Translations under genes and position numbers: made by a program
Assembly (NCBI RefSeq): GCF_001625325.1
Contig: NZ_JRQQ01000010.1
Coordinates: 1-64,000, forward strand
Direction: 5' to 3'
Source: Croceicoccus estronivorus
GTDB taxonomy: Bacteria > Pseudomonadota > Alphaproteobacteria > Sphingomonadales > Sphingomonadaceae
Length of the DNA stretch: 64,000 nt
The notes under the pieces: generated by a model
Told to the model about the DNA's origin: nothing
The model's database searches: none
Seen by the model: only the letters and a program-made list of their open reading frames with translations
Shown: positions 9,067 to 19,438 of the stretch, one piece after another
Layout: every line of letters starts with the position of its first letter
Numbering within the stretch: position 1 is the stretch's first letter

Positions 9067-9320
9067 CTGGCCCCCCAAGCATTCGAGACGTTTATGTCGC
9101 AATAGCAACTTGGAATAGAAACGCCCCGCTGCATTTGGAAGGTCAACCCTGAGCTTGCTCTGTTCGAAGCCGCAGCGCATCAAGTTCTGTAAAACGCACT
9201 ATTGTTTGCTTAGGTCAAAGCTGTCGGGCTCGGGCCAAGAGATTACCATGCCAGCCAAGAGTGCCTCCGCCCCAATTCCGACAAGGAAAGTTTGCGGCCG
9301 CTATTCATGCAGCCGAAGCA

Positions 9321-10499
9321 TCAGGACTGGGCCAATAAGGCCTCAAGGAGTTCCTGTACCCGCTCGGGGCCCGGGAAACCTTCCTCGACCCATTGGGCTT
9401 CGACCATGCGCAAGGTTCGTGCGACCAAGGGGCCGGCCTTGACGCCGCGAGCAACGATGTCTCCGCCTTTGAGTGGAAAATTCGGTATTTCCCAATGTGT
9501 TATCGGGGTAATGGCGAAGCCGCCAAGCAGGAGCCGGTCGACGGCGCATTCCAGCCCTTCCCGGTAAGCGAGGGCGCGGGGATCTGTTCCGTCGGCGTCC
9601 TGCCGCTCTGCAATACAGGAAAGCCGCTTGCGCTGCTTTCCTGACAGGCGGAGCCGTGCTGCGACATTGTCGGCCACCGGTTCTGCTGCTGGCAGGAGAG
9701 CCGCAAGACGGCGCAGAGGGTCCGGCGAAACGTTTGCCGCACGCTCGGCAGCGATGAGCCGCTCCAGCACGGCAATCTGCGCATTCCCCGCTTCGGGGAG
9801 AATGACTGGCAGCACGCCGAGTGATCGCATGCGGGCGACAGTCGCCGATGGGTCGGGCAGGGCGAGCAGGTTGAGCAGTTCCATCGCAACCCGTTCGCGG
9901 CTGAGACCTTTCAACGTGCCGGCGAGTTCCTTGCAAGCGGCCTCTGCCGCTGGATCAAGCTCGGCACCGAAACGGGCCTGAAACCGAAAATAGCGCAGGA
10001 TCCGCAAATGGTCTTCACGGATGCGTTCATGGGCATCGCCAATGAAACGGACGCGTCGCGCGACGAGATCGGCCAGCCCGTCATGGAAATCCGAAATTTC
10101 CAGCGTCGTCGGATCTGCGTAGAGCGCGTTGATCGTGAAATCCCGCCGGTCGGCGTCGTGGTGCCATTCCTCGGCATATTCCACGGTCGCGCGGCGCCCA
10201 TCGGTCGAAATGTCGCGTCGCAGCGTGGTGATTTCCACGTTGCCTTCGGGAAGCACGGCGGTGACCGTTCCATGGTCAATGCCGGTCGGCACTGTGGTGA
10301 TGGTTGCGTGTTTCAGGCGGCGGATCACTTCTTCGGGCGGGAGTGGCGTTGCGCAGTCCACGTCCTTGACCTCTACGCCCAGCAACGTGTCACGCACTGC
10401 GCCGCCGACCCAGCGGGCATTGCCATCGCCAAGCGCGGCAACCAGCGCGGCAAGGTCTTCGCGAGCGGTCCACGCGGCCGCTGGGAGATACTCAGCCAT
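9321..10499 (-). CDS. cca: CCA tRNA nucleotidyltransferase
   Basis: A 392-aa class II nucleotidyltransferase/poly(A) polymerase family protein that adds or repairs the CCA end of tRNA. Visible: GGAVRD at 32-37, the metal-binding DVD at 46-48, and the RRDFTINAL motif at 118-126, followed by a helical C-terminal region. Its start overlaps the end of the NUDIX gene by 8 bp, so it is the last gene of a coupled minus-strand operon. Confidence 0.93.
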   Translation of the reverse strand: MAEYLPAAAWTAREDLAALVAALGDGNARWVGGAVRDTLLGVEVKDVDCATPLPPEEVIRRLKHATITTVPTGIDHGTVTAVLPEGNVEITTLRRDISTDGRRATVEYAEEWHHDADRRDFTINALYADPTTLEISDFHDGLADLVARRVRFIGDAHERIREDHLRILRYFRFQARFGAELDPAAEAACKELAGTLKGLSRERVAMELLNLLALPDPSATVARMRSLGVLPVILPEAGNAQIAVLERLIAAERAANVSPDPLRRLAALLPAAEPVADNVAARLRLSGKQRKRLSCIAERQDADGTDPRALAYREGLECAVDRLLLGGFAITPITHWEIPNFPLKGGDIVARGVKAGPLVARTLRMVEAQWVEEGFPGPERVQELLEALLAQS

Positions 10500-11094
10500 T
10501 GCCGAAATCCCCCCACGCGATGCGTTTGGACAGATTGGCGATGATCCCCGCTGTCACGCCCCAGATGCGGTGGTCCTGCCACATGATCTCTGTGTATCCG
10601 CGCTCTATACCGTTCCAGACCTTGTATTTGCGTTGCTGGTTGGCGGGGTTGAATACAAAATCGACCGGCGCCTCGAACCATTGGGCGACTTCGGTCGGAT
10701 TGGGTTCAAGCTTTATGTCGGGCGGAACCACGGCGACGACAGGGGTCACGGCAAAGCCCGAGCCTGTCCGGTAAAGGTCGCTTTGCCCGATCACCGTGAC
10801 ATCGCTTTCGCGAATGCCGAGTTCTTCCCATGCCTCGCGCAGAGCGGCTTCCACCGGTGTTTCATCGCCGTCGATCTTGCCGCCGGGAAAGGCCACCTGC
10901 CCCGGATGGGAGCGCATATTGCTGGGCCGGTGGATGAACAGGAAGCCCGGTCGCTCGCGTTCCGTAATCGCGGCAAGGACGGCAGCGGGCCGGAACGTGC
11001 CCGAAGGAAAGGCGGAAGCTTCGTCCTCCATGTCGGCAGCGACAGCGTGCCCTGCCGTGTGGAGCGAGCGTAAGCGTTCGACAAGCATGCTCAT
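10492..11094 (-). CDS. NUDIX hydrolase, CoA pyrophosphatase-like
   Basis: A 200-aa NUDIX enzyme. The Nudix box at 72-94 ([20 protein letters not shown], then LGI) is complete, and GQVAFPGG just before it (65-72) is the signature of the CoA/short-chain acyl-CoA pyrophosphatase subgroup. It would cleave CoA-type diphosphates to 4'-phosphopantetheine and 3',5'-ADP. It overlaps the upstream DUF1285 gene by 4 bp and the downstream cca gene by 8 bp. Confidence 0.88.
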   Translation of the reverse strand: MSMLVERLRSLHTAGHAVAADMEDEASAFPSGTFRPAAVLAAITERERPGFLFIHRPSNMRSHPGQVAFPGGKIDGDETPVEAALREAWEELGIRESDVTVIGQSDLYRTGSGFAVTPVVAVVPPDIKLEPNPTEVAQWFEAPVDFVFNPANQQRKYKVWNGIERGYTEIMWQDHRIWGVTAGIIANLSKRIAWGDFGNG

Positions 11095-11636
11095 GCAGGC
11101 ACCAGCGGGAAGCGCATGCCTTGGCTGGTAACGGCCATCTCGCCGTTTTGGAGCGCCATTTCGGCAAGCTGCCCATATGTGCTGCGGTTGAGGCGAGCCT
11201 CTGTGCCATGGCGAACGCCGATATACAGGGCGGGCGTATCGGGATCGCCCCGCGCGATAATCGGATGGCCAGGCCCGGCGATGACCGTGTCGCCGGTGTT
11301 GAGCCGGAAGGCGAGAGTGCCGTCCTGCTGCACAACGTCAGTGGCGATAAATGCTGCGTCTTCCACTTCGATGGACTGTTTTTCCACCGGCGTGACCAGC
11401 CAATGCTGGCCTGCTTCGTCACGCCACAAGAGAGAGGAAAAGGCGCGGACCATGGCAGGGCGGGTAATTTCGCCGCCGTCATGGAACCAGCGCCCATCCG
11501 CGGCGATGCGCATGAGACTGTCGCTGCTGTGTTGCGGTTGCCATTGATCCACGGGAGGCAGACCTTGCGCCTCGGCCAGTGCGGCAATTTCTTCCAGCGT
11601 GAGGGAAGCCAGTTCGGGGGGCGGTTCGTAAGGCAT
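11091..11636 (-). CDS. DUF1285 family protein
   Basis: A 181-aa protein matching DUF1285 by recollection, with typical stretches [31 protein letters not shown] and a Thr/Asn-rich C-terminus. It appears soluble, with no catalytic motif, and the function is unknown. It heads the coupled DUF1285-NUDIX-cca operon (4-bp ATGA overlap with the NUDIX gene), an arrangement I regard as common in alphaproteobacteria. Confidence 0.82.
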   Translation of the reverse strand: MPYEPPPELASLTLEEIAALAEAQGLPPVDQWQPQHSSDSLMRIAADGRWFHDGGEITRPAMVRAFSSLLWRDEAGQHWLVTPVEKQSIEVEDAAFIATDVVQQDGTLAFRLNTGDTVIAGPGHPIIARGDPDTPALYIGVRHGTEARLNRSTYGQLAEMALQNGEMAVTSQGMRFPLVPA

Positions 11637-11676
11637 CGGTTCCAGTCTGTTCTTCAGACCCCGATGCCAGAAGCGA

Positions 11677-12186
11677 TCAGCCGCGCCAAGGCCCCAACAT
11701 GCCTTCGCGAGGGAGAACGCCGGGATTGTCGCACCGTACCAGCAAACGCTTCGGGTCGACCGGGCCGGGGACCTGCCAGCCTTGAGTGGGCGCGGCGGAA
11801 AAGCCGAAGAAGCGGCCGTAGTAATCCTCGTCCCCGATCATGACCAGGGGCAGGGGGGCACGTTCGTCCAGCGCGCCGATCAGGGCGAGCATCAGGGCCT
11901 TGCCATAGCCTTCCCCCTGATGTTCAGGCACCACTGCGACCGGGCCGACCATGACCATCGGGTGATTGCGACCTTCCGGATCGGCTAGCGCGACCGGCCA
12001 TGACTGGATTGTCCCGACCAGATAGCCGTCTTCATCCAGTGCGGCGAAACTAAGCCCCGGCAGCCAGTCCATCCCCTCTCGAATGCGATAGGCGGTGCGC
12101 TTGTGCCGCTCCGGTTCGAAGGCGCGGTCCAGCAACTCCTCGATCAGTGCGGGATCTATGTCGGCAAGGGGAATCAGGTCAGCCAT
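11677..12186 (-). CDS. GNAT family N-acetyltransferase
   Basis: A 169-aa protein with the GNAT acetyl-CoA motif VVPEHQGEGYGKALM (V-x-x-x-x-Q-G-x-G-x-G) in the middle, preceded by the paired strands MVMVGPVAV. It is close in pattern to YhbS-like acetyltransferases (GDEDYYGRFGF-like segment, here GDEDYYGRFFGF). The substrate is unknown. ATG at 12186 fits the domain start; the longer upstream frame is low-complexity and probably not translated. It lies 40 bp upstream of DUF1285 on the same strand and may belong to the same transcript. Confidence 0.82.
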   Translation of the reverse strand: MADLIPLADIDPALIEELLDRAFEPERHKRTAYRIREGMDWLPGLSFAALDEDGYLVGTIQSWPVALADPEGRNHPMVMVGPVAVVPEHQGEGYGKALMLALIGALDERAPLPLVMIGDEDYYGRFFGFSAAPTQGWQVPGPVDPKRLLVRCDNPGVLPREGMLGPWRG

Positions 12187-12241
12187 GGGCCGCGCGCGGA
12201 TAGGGCCGCGTAAGAGGAATGTCGATGTTTTTCGGTCAGGA

Positions 12242-13450
12242 TCAGCGCGGCGTGAGCTTGAGCAGGTTCGCGCCCTTGCCATCCTCGACCACCCAGATTG
12301 CTCCGTCGGGTCCCTGAGTGATTGCGCGCAGCCGCTCTCCAAAACCATAACGGGCCAGTTCCATCGCTTTTGCGCCGTTGACTGAGACGCGCACGAGAGC
12401 CTTGGATTTCAGGCCGGGAATCAGCGCCTGTCCACGCCAGTCGGGAAACAGGCTGCCAGTGTAGAACAGCAGGTCTCCGGGGGCGATTACCGGCGTCCAG
12501 CTCACTGCCGGGGCAGCGAATTGCGGGCGTTCGGAGTGGTTCGGGATCGGCGTGCCGTTATAGTGATCGCCGTCTGACGCGACGGGCCAGCCATAGTTCT
12601 TGCCCGGTTCGACGAGGTTCAGTTCATCGCCGCCCGCAGGGCCATGTTCGACGTCCCATAACTGCCCCTGTGGGTCGAAGCGCAGGCCGAGGATATTGCG
12701 ATGGCCATAAGACCAAACCTCATGGCTGGGCGTGTCGCGCCCTGCGAGCGGATTGCCGTCAGCGGCACTACCATCGGGATTGAGGCGCACGATTGTGCCG
12801 AGCGTGTTTGAAATATCTTGAGCAGGTTCCTGCTTCTGCCGTTCTCCGGAAGCGACGAACAGGTATTTACCGTCTGGGGAGAAGGTGAGGCGGTGGGAAT
12901 AATGCCCCCGGCCAGTCACTTTGGGAAACTGGCGCCAGATTACCTGCAGGTCCCGAATGGCGCAGCTGCCTTGTTCGGCGCAGACGAGGCGCCCTTTGCC
13001 GACGGCCGCGCCACGGGTATCCTTCTCGCCCGCTTCAGCCCAGCTGAGATAGATTGTCCGTGGATTCAGGTCAGCGGCTTCCTCACCCGGAAGGAAGGCA
13101 ATGTCACCGAGCCCGCCTTGTCCGCCATAATCCACTTTCGGAGCGCCCGACACGGTGATCTTCCGACCGGTTTCCGTGTCGTATCCTGCGATTGTCCCTG
13201 CCTTTTGCGTAATCATCAACACGTTGGTGCCGGGAACGAACGCCATTGCCCATGGTTCGTCGAAATCGCCATGGGGGGCCACGTCGAAGACATCGGACGC
13301 ATGACCCATTACGGGGGTGGCGGTTGATGCGCTTTCCGGTTCGGCGGCTGAGGCCTGCCTGTCCGTTGCTGGCTCGACCCCGCAGGCGGCGAGCACGAAA
13401 ACGAGTGGGGAAAGGATCGAGTGCAGGCGAAGGTGGATCATGCCACGCAT
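12242..13450 (-). CDS. PQQ-dependent aldose sugar dehydrogenase-like lipoprotein
   Basis: A 402-aa six-bladed beta-propeller of the soluble glucose dehydrogenase/YliI family. The N-terminus is a lipoprotein signal with lipobox LAAC (Cys23), so it is expected to be anchored in the periplasm. Typical motifs: DEPWAMAF, GGQGGLGDIAF, the SHRLTFSPDGKYLF strand, YGHRN, DVEHGPAGGDELN and APGDLLFY. It would oxidise aldoses using PQQ. The ATG at 13450 has a weak ribosome site; the ATG at 13441 is an alternative. Confidence 0.86.
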   Translation of the reverse strand: MRGMIHLRLHSILSPLVFVLAACGVEPATDRQASAAEPESASTATPVMGHASDVFDVAPHGDFDEPWAMAFVPGTNVLMITQKAGTIAGYDTETGRKITVSGAPKVDYGGQGGLGDIAFLPGEEAADLNPRTIYLSWAEAGEKDTRGAAVGKGRLVCAEQGSCAIRDLQVIWRQFPKVTGRGHYSHRLTFSPDGKYLFVASGERQKQEPAQDISNTLGTIVRLNPDGSAADGNPLAGRDTPSHEVWSYGHRNILGLRFDPQGQLWDVEHGPAGGDELNLVEPGKNYGWPVASDGDHYNGTPIPNHSERPQFAAPAVSWTPVIAPGDLLFYTGSLFPDWRGQALIPGLKSKALVRVSVNGAKAMELARYGFGERLRAITQGPDGAIWVVEDGKGANLLKLTPR

Positions 13451-13577
13451 AACGCACTACCGGGCTCAGAGGTCCGGACGATTATGAAAATACCTGTGAA
13501 CCGGAGACAACCTGTGCCCCGACGGTTACATGGTAGACAGATCACTTCAATCAGAGGTGATGTGGGGGAGAATGACA

Positions 13578-14486
13578 ATGGCGTTCACTGAAGCGGACGT
13601 GCCATCGCAAGAGGGCAAGTGTTTCGTAGTGACCGGCGCCAACGCCGGCCTTGGGTTCTCGGCTTCTGCGGTTCTGGCAGCGCGCGGTGCACGGGTCGTT
13701 CTGGCCTGCAGGAACCGTGACAAGGCAAAGGCGGCGATGGTGCGTATCCGTGAGGTAACGCCTGATGCCGATCTCACTTTTTTGAAACTCGATCAGGGGG
13801 ACCTGGCCAGTGTGCGAGCTGCGGCAGAGCAGGTTTCGGCAGAACCCCGGATTGATGCACTGGTGAACAATGCGGGCGTCATGTACCCGCCTCTGGTTCA
13901 CACCGCCCAGGGCTTCGAGCCGCAATTTGGTGTCAATCATCTGGGCTGCTTCGCTCTGACGTCCCTGTTGTTGCCCAAATTGTCGGAGACGCCCGGTTCG
14001 CGGGTAGTTGTGACGGCAAGTCTTGCGCACCGGTTCGGCAAGATCGACTGGGACGACCTGGACGCGCGCAAGAGCTACAAGACTTCACAGCGCTACGCCG
14101 ACAGCAAGCTTGCAAACTTGCTGTTTCTTTACGAGTTGGACAGGCGTTTGCGGGCATCCGGCTCTCCTGTAATGGCAGTTGGATGTCATCCCGGTGTCGC
14201 GGCTACTGAACTTGGGCGCAATTCCGCAGGGTTCAGATTCTTCATTCGCTTCTTCGGCTGGATGCTCAATACGGCGGAAATGGGCGCATGGCCGACATTG
14301 CAGGCGGCCACCGATCCCGCTGTGGTGGCGGGTGGATACTATGGGCCGCAAGGAATGGGTGAGATGCGTGGCCCGTCGGGACTCGCGAAGCGGGTGAAAG
14401 CCGCGACGGACCCGGAAACGGCTCGCCGTCTGTGGGATGTCTCGATCGAGAAAACAGGGATCGATCCCGGCCTGCCACCTGCCTGA
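13578..14486 (+). CDS. Short-chain dehydrogenase/reductase, retinol dehydrogenase-like
   Basis: A 302-aa classical SDR: cofactor motif TGANAGLG at 19-26, NNAG at 97-100, catalytic Ser148, and Y173-x-x-x-K177. An Arg after strand two (ACRNRDKA) suggests NADP(H). Overall pattern matches the WWOX/retinol dehydrogenase-like group; substrate unknown. GGGGGAG at 13564-13570 lies 7 nt before the ATG at 13578, which is favoured over the ATG at 13572 and the GTG/ATG further upstream. Confidence 0.85.
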   Translation: MAFTEADVPSQEGKCFVVTGANAGLGFSASAVLAARGARVVLACRNRDKAKAAMVRIREVTPDADLTFLKLDQGDLASVRAAAEQVSAEPRIDALVNNAGVMYPPLVHTAQGFEPQFGVNHLGCFALTSLLLPKLSETPGSRVVVTASLAHRFGKIDWDDLDARKSYKTSQRYADSKLANLLFLYELDRRLRASGSPVMAVGCHPGVAATELGRNSAGFRFFIRFFGWMLNTAEMGAWPTLQAATDPAVVAGGYYGPQGMGEMRGPSGLAKRVKAATDPETARRLWDVSIEKTGIDPGLPPA

Positions 14487-14570
14487 ACGAACTATCGGAT
14501 CGGCTATTGGGCGTGGATATCGCGCCCGCTCCCCTTGTGCTTGGCTGCTGCTTGCGGCGATGACGAGGCT

Positions 14571-15185
14571 ATGGGCAGGCTCCTCTTCTCCGCTCAGCAG
14601 GGTATTGTCGCCGGTGTGGACGAAGCCGGGCGAGGGCCGCTTGCCGGCCCGGTCATCGCGGCTGCCGTCGTGCTCGGGCGCAACGCGCCTACCGGGCTTG
14701 ACGATTCCAAGAAGCTGTCGGCCAAGCGCCGGGCCGCATTGGAAGAGTCGATCAAGGGAACCTGCCATTGGGCGCTCGGTATTGCCGATGTGGAGGAGAT
14801 CGACCGGCTGAATATCTTCGCCGCAACCATGTTGGCCATGACGCGGGCGATGGCGGGGTTGTGTACCGAACTGGGCGGGGACCCGGAGGATGTACTGATC
14901 GACGGTAACCTGACGCCTGCGGGGCGGTGTGAAGGCTGGCGTTGGCCCGCGCGTGCGCTGGTGGGCGGCGACGGGCTGGAACCCTGTATTTCCGCAGCTT
15001 CGATAATTGCCAAGGAACATCGTGATCGCCTGATGCGGGAAGCTGCGCTCAAGCACCCCCATTACGGGTGGGAACGCAACATGGGCTATGGGACGAAAGA
15101 GCACATGGCGGCCTTGCGGACGCATGGCCCGACACCGCTGCATCGACGAAGCTTCGCCCCGGTGGCGCAACTGGCCATGTTCTGA
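14571..15185 (+). CDS. rnhB: Ribonuclease HII
   Basis: A 204-aa enzyme (216 aa if the upstream TTG at 14535 is used) that cleaves the RNA strand of RNA-DNA hybrids and single ribonucleotides in DNA. The hallmark VDEAGRGPLAGPV is at 16-28 with metal ligands Asp17 and Glu18; the DDSKKLS segment, DVLIDGN and the AAS-I-x-A-K-E-HRD segment follow. Neither start has a good Shine-Dalgarno. rnhB just ahead of ccrM is a recurrent alphaproteobacterial arrangement; here an ABC-F gene sits between them. Confidence 0.92.
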   Translation: MGRLLFSAQQGIVAGVDEAGRGPLAGPVIAAAVVLGRNAPTGLDDSKKLSAKRRAALEESIKGTCHWALGIADVEEIDRLNIFAATMLAMTRAMAGLCTELGGDPEDVLIDGNLTPAGRCEGWRWPARALVGGDGLEPCISAASIIAKEHRDRLMREAALKHPHYGWERNMGYGTKEHMAALRTHGPTPLHRRSFAPVAQLAMF

Positions 15186-15225
15186 TAAAGGGACCTTTCG
15201 AACGTGTGAGAAGGAGTAAGGCATC

Positions 15226-15327
15226 GTGAACAACAGCATGGAAATTGAACCGATTTTCCAAGCTGCTTCCATGGTGTCCTATGTCTTCTCTTCTCGTATT
15301 CGATCGCCTCTCTGCCACTCGGCCTGA
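15226..15327 (+). CDS. Possible leader peptide of the ABC-F gene
   Basis: A 33-codon frame (GTG at 15226, TGA at 15325-15327) with a strong AAGGAG at 15211-15216, far better than the site before the real ABC-F start at 15281. It overlaps that start by 47 nt in a different frame. The peptide begins MNNSMEIEPIFQAAS and has no recognised homologue. It could control ABC-F translation by coupling or stalling. Whether it is translated cannot be told from sequence. Confidence 0.35.
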   Translation: MNNSMEIEPIFQAASMVSYVFSSRIRSPLCHSA

Positions 15328-16873
15328 TCGAACCCCACTCTTTCCGGAACTCACTCTCGCGCTGGGGCGCGAACGTGTCGGGCTTGTCGGCCGCAACGGC
15401 TGCGGTAAATCAACTCTGCTGGCTATTGCGGCCGGACTGCGCGAGCCTGCCTCGGGAACAGTGACGTCCCATGGGACAGCCGGTTTTCTGCAACAGGTAC
15501 AGCCGTCCGATGGCAACGTTGCGCAGGCGCTCGGTATTGCCGAGGTAATTGGGGCGATGGCGAGGCTGGAGCACGGTGTCGGTTCGGCTGACGATGCCGC
15601 CCTTGCGCAATGGGACCTCCCTGAACGACTGGAACAGGCGCTGGCTGCTGCCGGTCTGTCCGGCCTTGAGGTGGAGCGTGACGTCGCAAGCCTGAGCGGT
15701 GGAGAAAGAACAAGGTTGGGCCTGGCTCGCCTCATGGTGGAGCGACCGGACCTGCTCCTGCTGGATGAACCGACCAACAATCTCGACCAGGTTGGACGAG
15801 AGGCGATACATGTCTTGCTGCGCGATTGGCAGGGAGGGGCATTGGTCGCCAGCCATGACCGGGCATTGCTGGAGCAGATGGATCGCATCGCGGAACTCAC
15901 GCCAACAGGCGTGACTGTTCATGGCGGCGGTTGGAGCAGTTTTGCGGCCGCGCGGGATGCGGCGCGGGAACGGGCGGAGGCGGAACTCGACCGGGCGAAA
16001 CGCGCAGTTGGTCAACAGGCGCAGGCAGCCCAGCGGCAGGTGGAAAAGCAGGCGCGGCGGGACAAGGCCGGGCGGGCGGTCAAGGCGCGGGGGGATCAGC
16101 CGAAAATACTGCTCAGTAAACGGAGGGAACGGGCCGAACACACTGCGGCGGGGAACAGGCTGCTGGCGGAACGGCAGACACAGGAAGTGCTGGAAACGCT
16201 CGATCATGCCCGCAAACGGGTTGCGGCTGTAACGCCATTGACGATTGCACTGCCAGCCAGTGGCTTGCCCGCCAATCGCGTTGTGCTGGAAATGCGGGAC
16301 GTCACGATCGAGCGGGCAGGAAAGCGGGTTGCGGGGCCCATTTCCCTGTCTCTAACCGGCCCGGAACGCGTTTCGTTGGCCGGGTCGAATGGGAGTGGCA
16401 AGACCAGTCTGTTGCGTGTGGTGACAGGCAAGGATCGCCCTGCGTCGGGAATGGTCCGGCGCACGAGTGGCGCCGTTGCCATGCTGGACCAACATGTGCA
16501 GCTGCTCGATCCCCATCTCACACTGGTTGATAATATTCGCTCTTACTATCCTGAAATAACGATACATAAATCGCATGAAATCCTTGCTCGTTTCGCATTC
16601 CGCAACCGTGAGGCGCTGCGTCCGGCAGGCACGTTGAGCGGGGGTGAAAAATTGCGGGCAGGGCTGGCAGTTGTCTGTTCCGGGCCGCGGGTGCCGCAAT
16701 TGCTGGTTCTGGACGAGCCGACCAATCATCTCGATCTTGATGCGATAGAGGAACTGGAACGTGCCTTGGCGGCATGGGATGGCGCGCTATTGGTGGTCAG
16801 CCATGACGCTGCCTTTCTGGAAGCAATCGGGATCGAGCGCGAAATCTCTCTGACCACAAAAAAATCGGGTTGA
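15281..16873 (+). CDS. ABC-F family ATPase
   Basis: A 530-aa protein with two ABC domains and no membrane segments. Domain 1: Walker A GRNGCGKST (37-45), signature LSGGERTRLGLA, Walker B LLLLDEPTNNLD. Domain 2: Walker A GSNGSGKTS, signature LSGGEKLRAGLA, Walker B LLVLDEPTNHLD. Between them is a charged, Arg/Ala-rich linker of about 80 residues, the position of the ABC-F P-site tRNA interaction motif. ABC-F proteins act on ribosomes (translation factors or antibiotic resistance); which applies here is unknown. It has a weak ribosome site and a competing mini-ORF upstream. Confidence 0.87.
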   Translation: MSSLLVFDRLSATRPDRTPLFPELTLALGRERVGLVGRNGCGKSTLLAIAAGLREPASGTVTSHGTAGFLQQVQPSDGNVAQALGIAEVIGAMARLEHGVGSADDAALAQWDLPERLEQALAAAGLSGLEVERDVASLSGGERTRLGLARLMVERPDLLLLDEPTNNLDQVGREAIHVLLRDWQGGALVASHDRALLEQMDRIAELTPTGVTVHGGGWSSFAAARDAARERAEAELDRAKRAVGQQAQAAQRQVEKQARRDKAGRAVKARGDQPKILLSKRRERAEHTAAGNRLLAERQTQEVLETLDHARKRVAAVTPLTIALPASGLPANRVVLEMRDVTIERAGKRVAGPISLSLTGPERVSLAGSNGSGKTSLLRVVTGKDRPASGMVRRTSGAVAMLDQHVQLLDPHLTLVDNIRSYYPEITIHKSHEILARFAFRNREALRPAGTLSGGEKLRAGLAVVCSGPRVPQLLVLDEPTNHLDLDAIEELERALAAWDGALLVVSHDAAFLEAIGIEREISLTTKKSG

Positions 16874-18218
<1,345 letters not shown>

Positions 18219-18276
18219 TCTGCCCACTGTCATTTGCGTGGCCGCAGCAGCAATCGCGGCGTGAGGGTGCCGTGTT

Positions 18277-19392
18277 GTGACCCAGCAGCTTTATATCCGT
18301 CCGATCGGTCTTACCCCCAGCCCGCAAAGTGAAGAGGGAGAAGCGATCCGGCTTGGTGGTGGCATGGTCTATGCGCACCGCTTTGCTCTGATCGTGCGGC
18401 AAAATGACAAGATCCTGTCACGGGAACGGGTTTCGGTTGCCAACATGCAGGATGCGCTGACCTGTCTGCCGGCCGATCTGGCTGCTGAGGGGGCAGCGCA
18501 GTGGGCTGGGCTCCAGACTGTCCACGCCCCCCTGCAATGCGGCGAACGTACCATCCGGCTCGATCAGCCGCAGGTCATGGGTATTCTCAATGTCACGCCG
18601 GACAGTTTCTCCGATGGCGGTAAGTTCCTCGATAATCCGGAGGAGGCGCGCAATCACGCTGCTGCAATGCTCGAACGCGGGGCAGCAATCGTCGATGTCG
18701 GGGGGGAGAGCACCCGGCCCGGCGCGGCTGCCGTATGGGAAGGCGATGAACTGAAGCGCGTCGTTCCGGCAGTGCAAAGCCTGTCTTCGATGGGCGCAGC
18801 TATCAGCGTCGATACACGCCGTGTCGGTGTCATGGAGGCGGCGCTTGAGGCTGGGGCGCATGTCATCAATGATGTCTCGGCCTTGCGTCATGACCCGCGT
18901 GCGCTTGAATTCGCAGTGGCCCGTGGCGCCCCGGTGATATTGATGCATGCACCCGGTGAGGGGGAAGACCTTCACGCCTGTGCCGAATACACCAATCCAG
19001 CCCTTGATGTGTTCGACTGGCTCAAGCAGCGGCGCGATGCGGCCATTGCAGCGGGCATTGCGCGCGAGAAGATTATTCTCGACCCTGGTGTCGGTTTCGG
19101 CAAGTCGCTGGCACATAACCTTGCGGTGCTGAACGCGTTACCGCTTTATCATGCGTTGGGGCAGCCTTTGCTTCTGGGGGCCAGTCGCAAACGGTTTATC
19201 GGTGCGCTTGCCAATGAAGCGCCAGTCCATGAACGGCTGGGCGGTTCAGTGGCAGTCGCCATCCACGGCATGAATGCCGGTGTGCAGCTGTTGCGGGTTC
19301 ACGATGTGGCTGAAACCGTGCAGGCACGCGATGTCTGGCGCGGGCTGCGGGATGGTGCGCTCACCGATTTCAGCGAATTGCCGGCCCTCTAA
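18277..19392 (+). CDS. folP: Dihydropteroate synthase
   Basis: A 371-aa enzyme that joins p-aminobenzoate to the pterin diphosphate in folate synthesis; the target of sulfonamides. MGILNVTPDSFSDGG at 101-115 and VGGESTRPGA at 141-150 are the two signature motifs, and the GASRKRFIG loop is present. The N-terminal 95 residues form an extra domain that is usual for sphingomonad-type FolP. The start is GTG at 18277, with a GAGGG-like site upstream. It is 58 bp after ccrM and probably cotranscribed. Confidence 0.92.
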   Translation: MTQQLYIRPIGLTPSPQSEEGEAIRLGGGMVYAHRFALIVRQNDKILSRERVSVANMQDALTCLPADLAAEGAAQWAGLQTVHAPLQCGERTIRLDQPQVMGILNVTPDSFSDGGKFLDNPEEARNHAAAMLERGAAIVDVGGESTRPGAAAVWEGDELKRVVPAVQSLSSMGAAISVDTRRVGVMEAALEAGAHVINDVSALRHDPRALEFAVARGAPVILMHAPGEGEDLHACAEYTNPALDVFDWLKQRRDAAIAAGIAREKIILDPGVGFGKSLAHNLAVLNALPLYHALGQPLLLGASRKRFIGALANEAPVHERLGGSVAVAIHGMNAGVQLLRVHDVAETVQARDVWRGLRDGALTDFSELPAL

Positions 19393-19438
19393 ACGCAATA
19401 GCGACTGTGGATCGAGCCCCCTACGGAATGACGGTTTG

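Noticed and set aside
14085-15272. Open frame (395 codons) opposite the SDR and rnhB genes
   Set aside because: Spans two well supported genes on the other strand and has no motif.
16841-16870. Run of seven A near the end of the ABC-F gene as a slippage site
   Set aside because: It lies four codons before the stop, with no downstream structure or alternative frame of interest.
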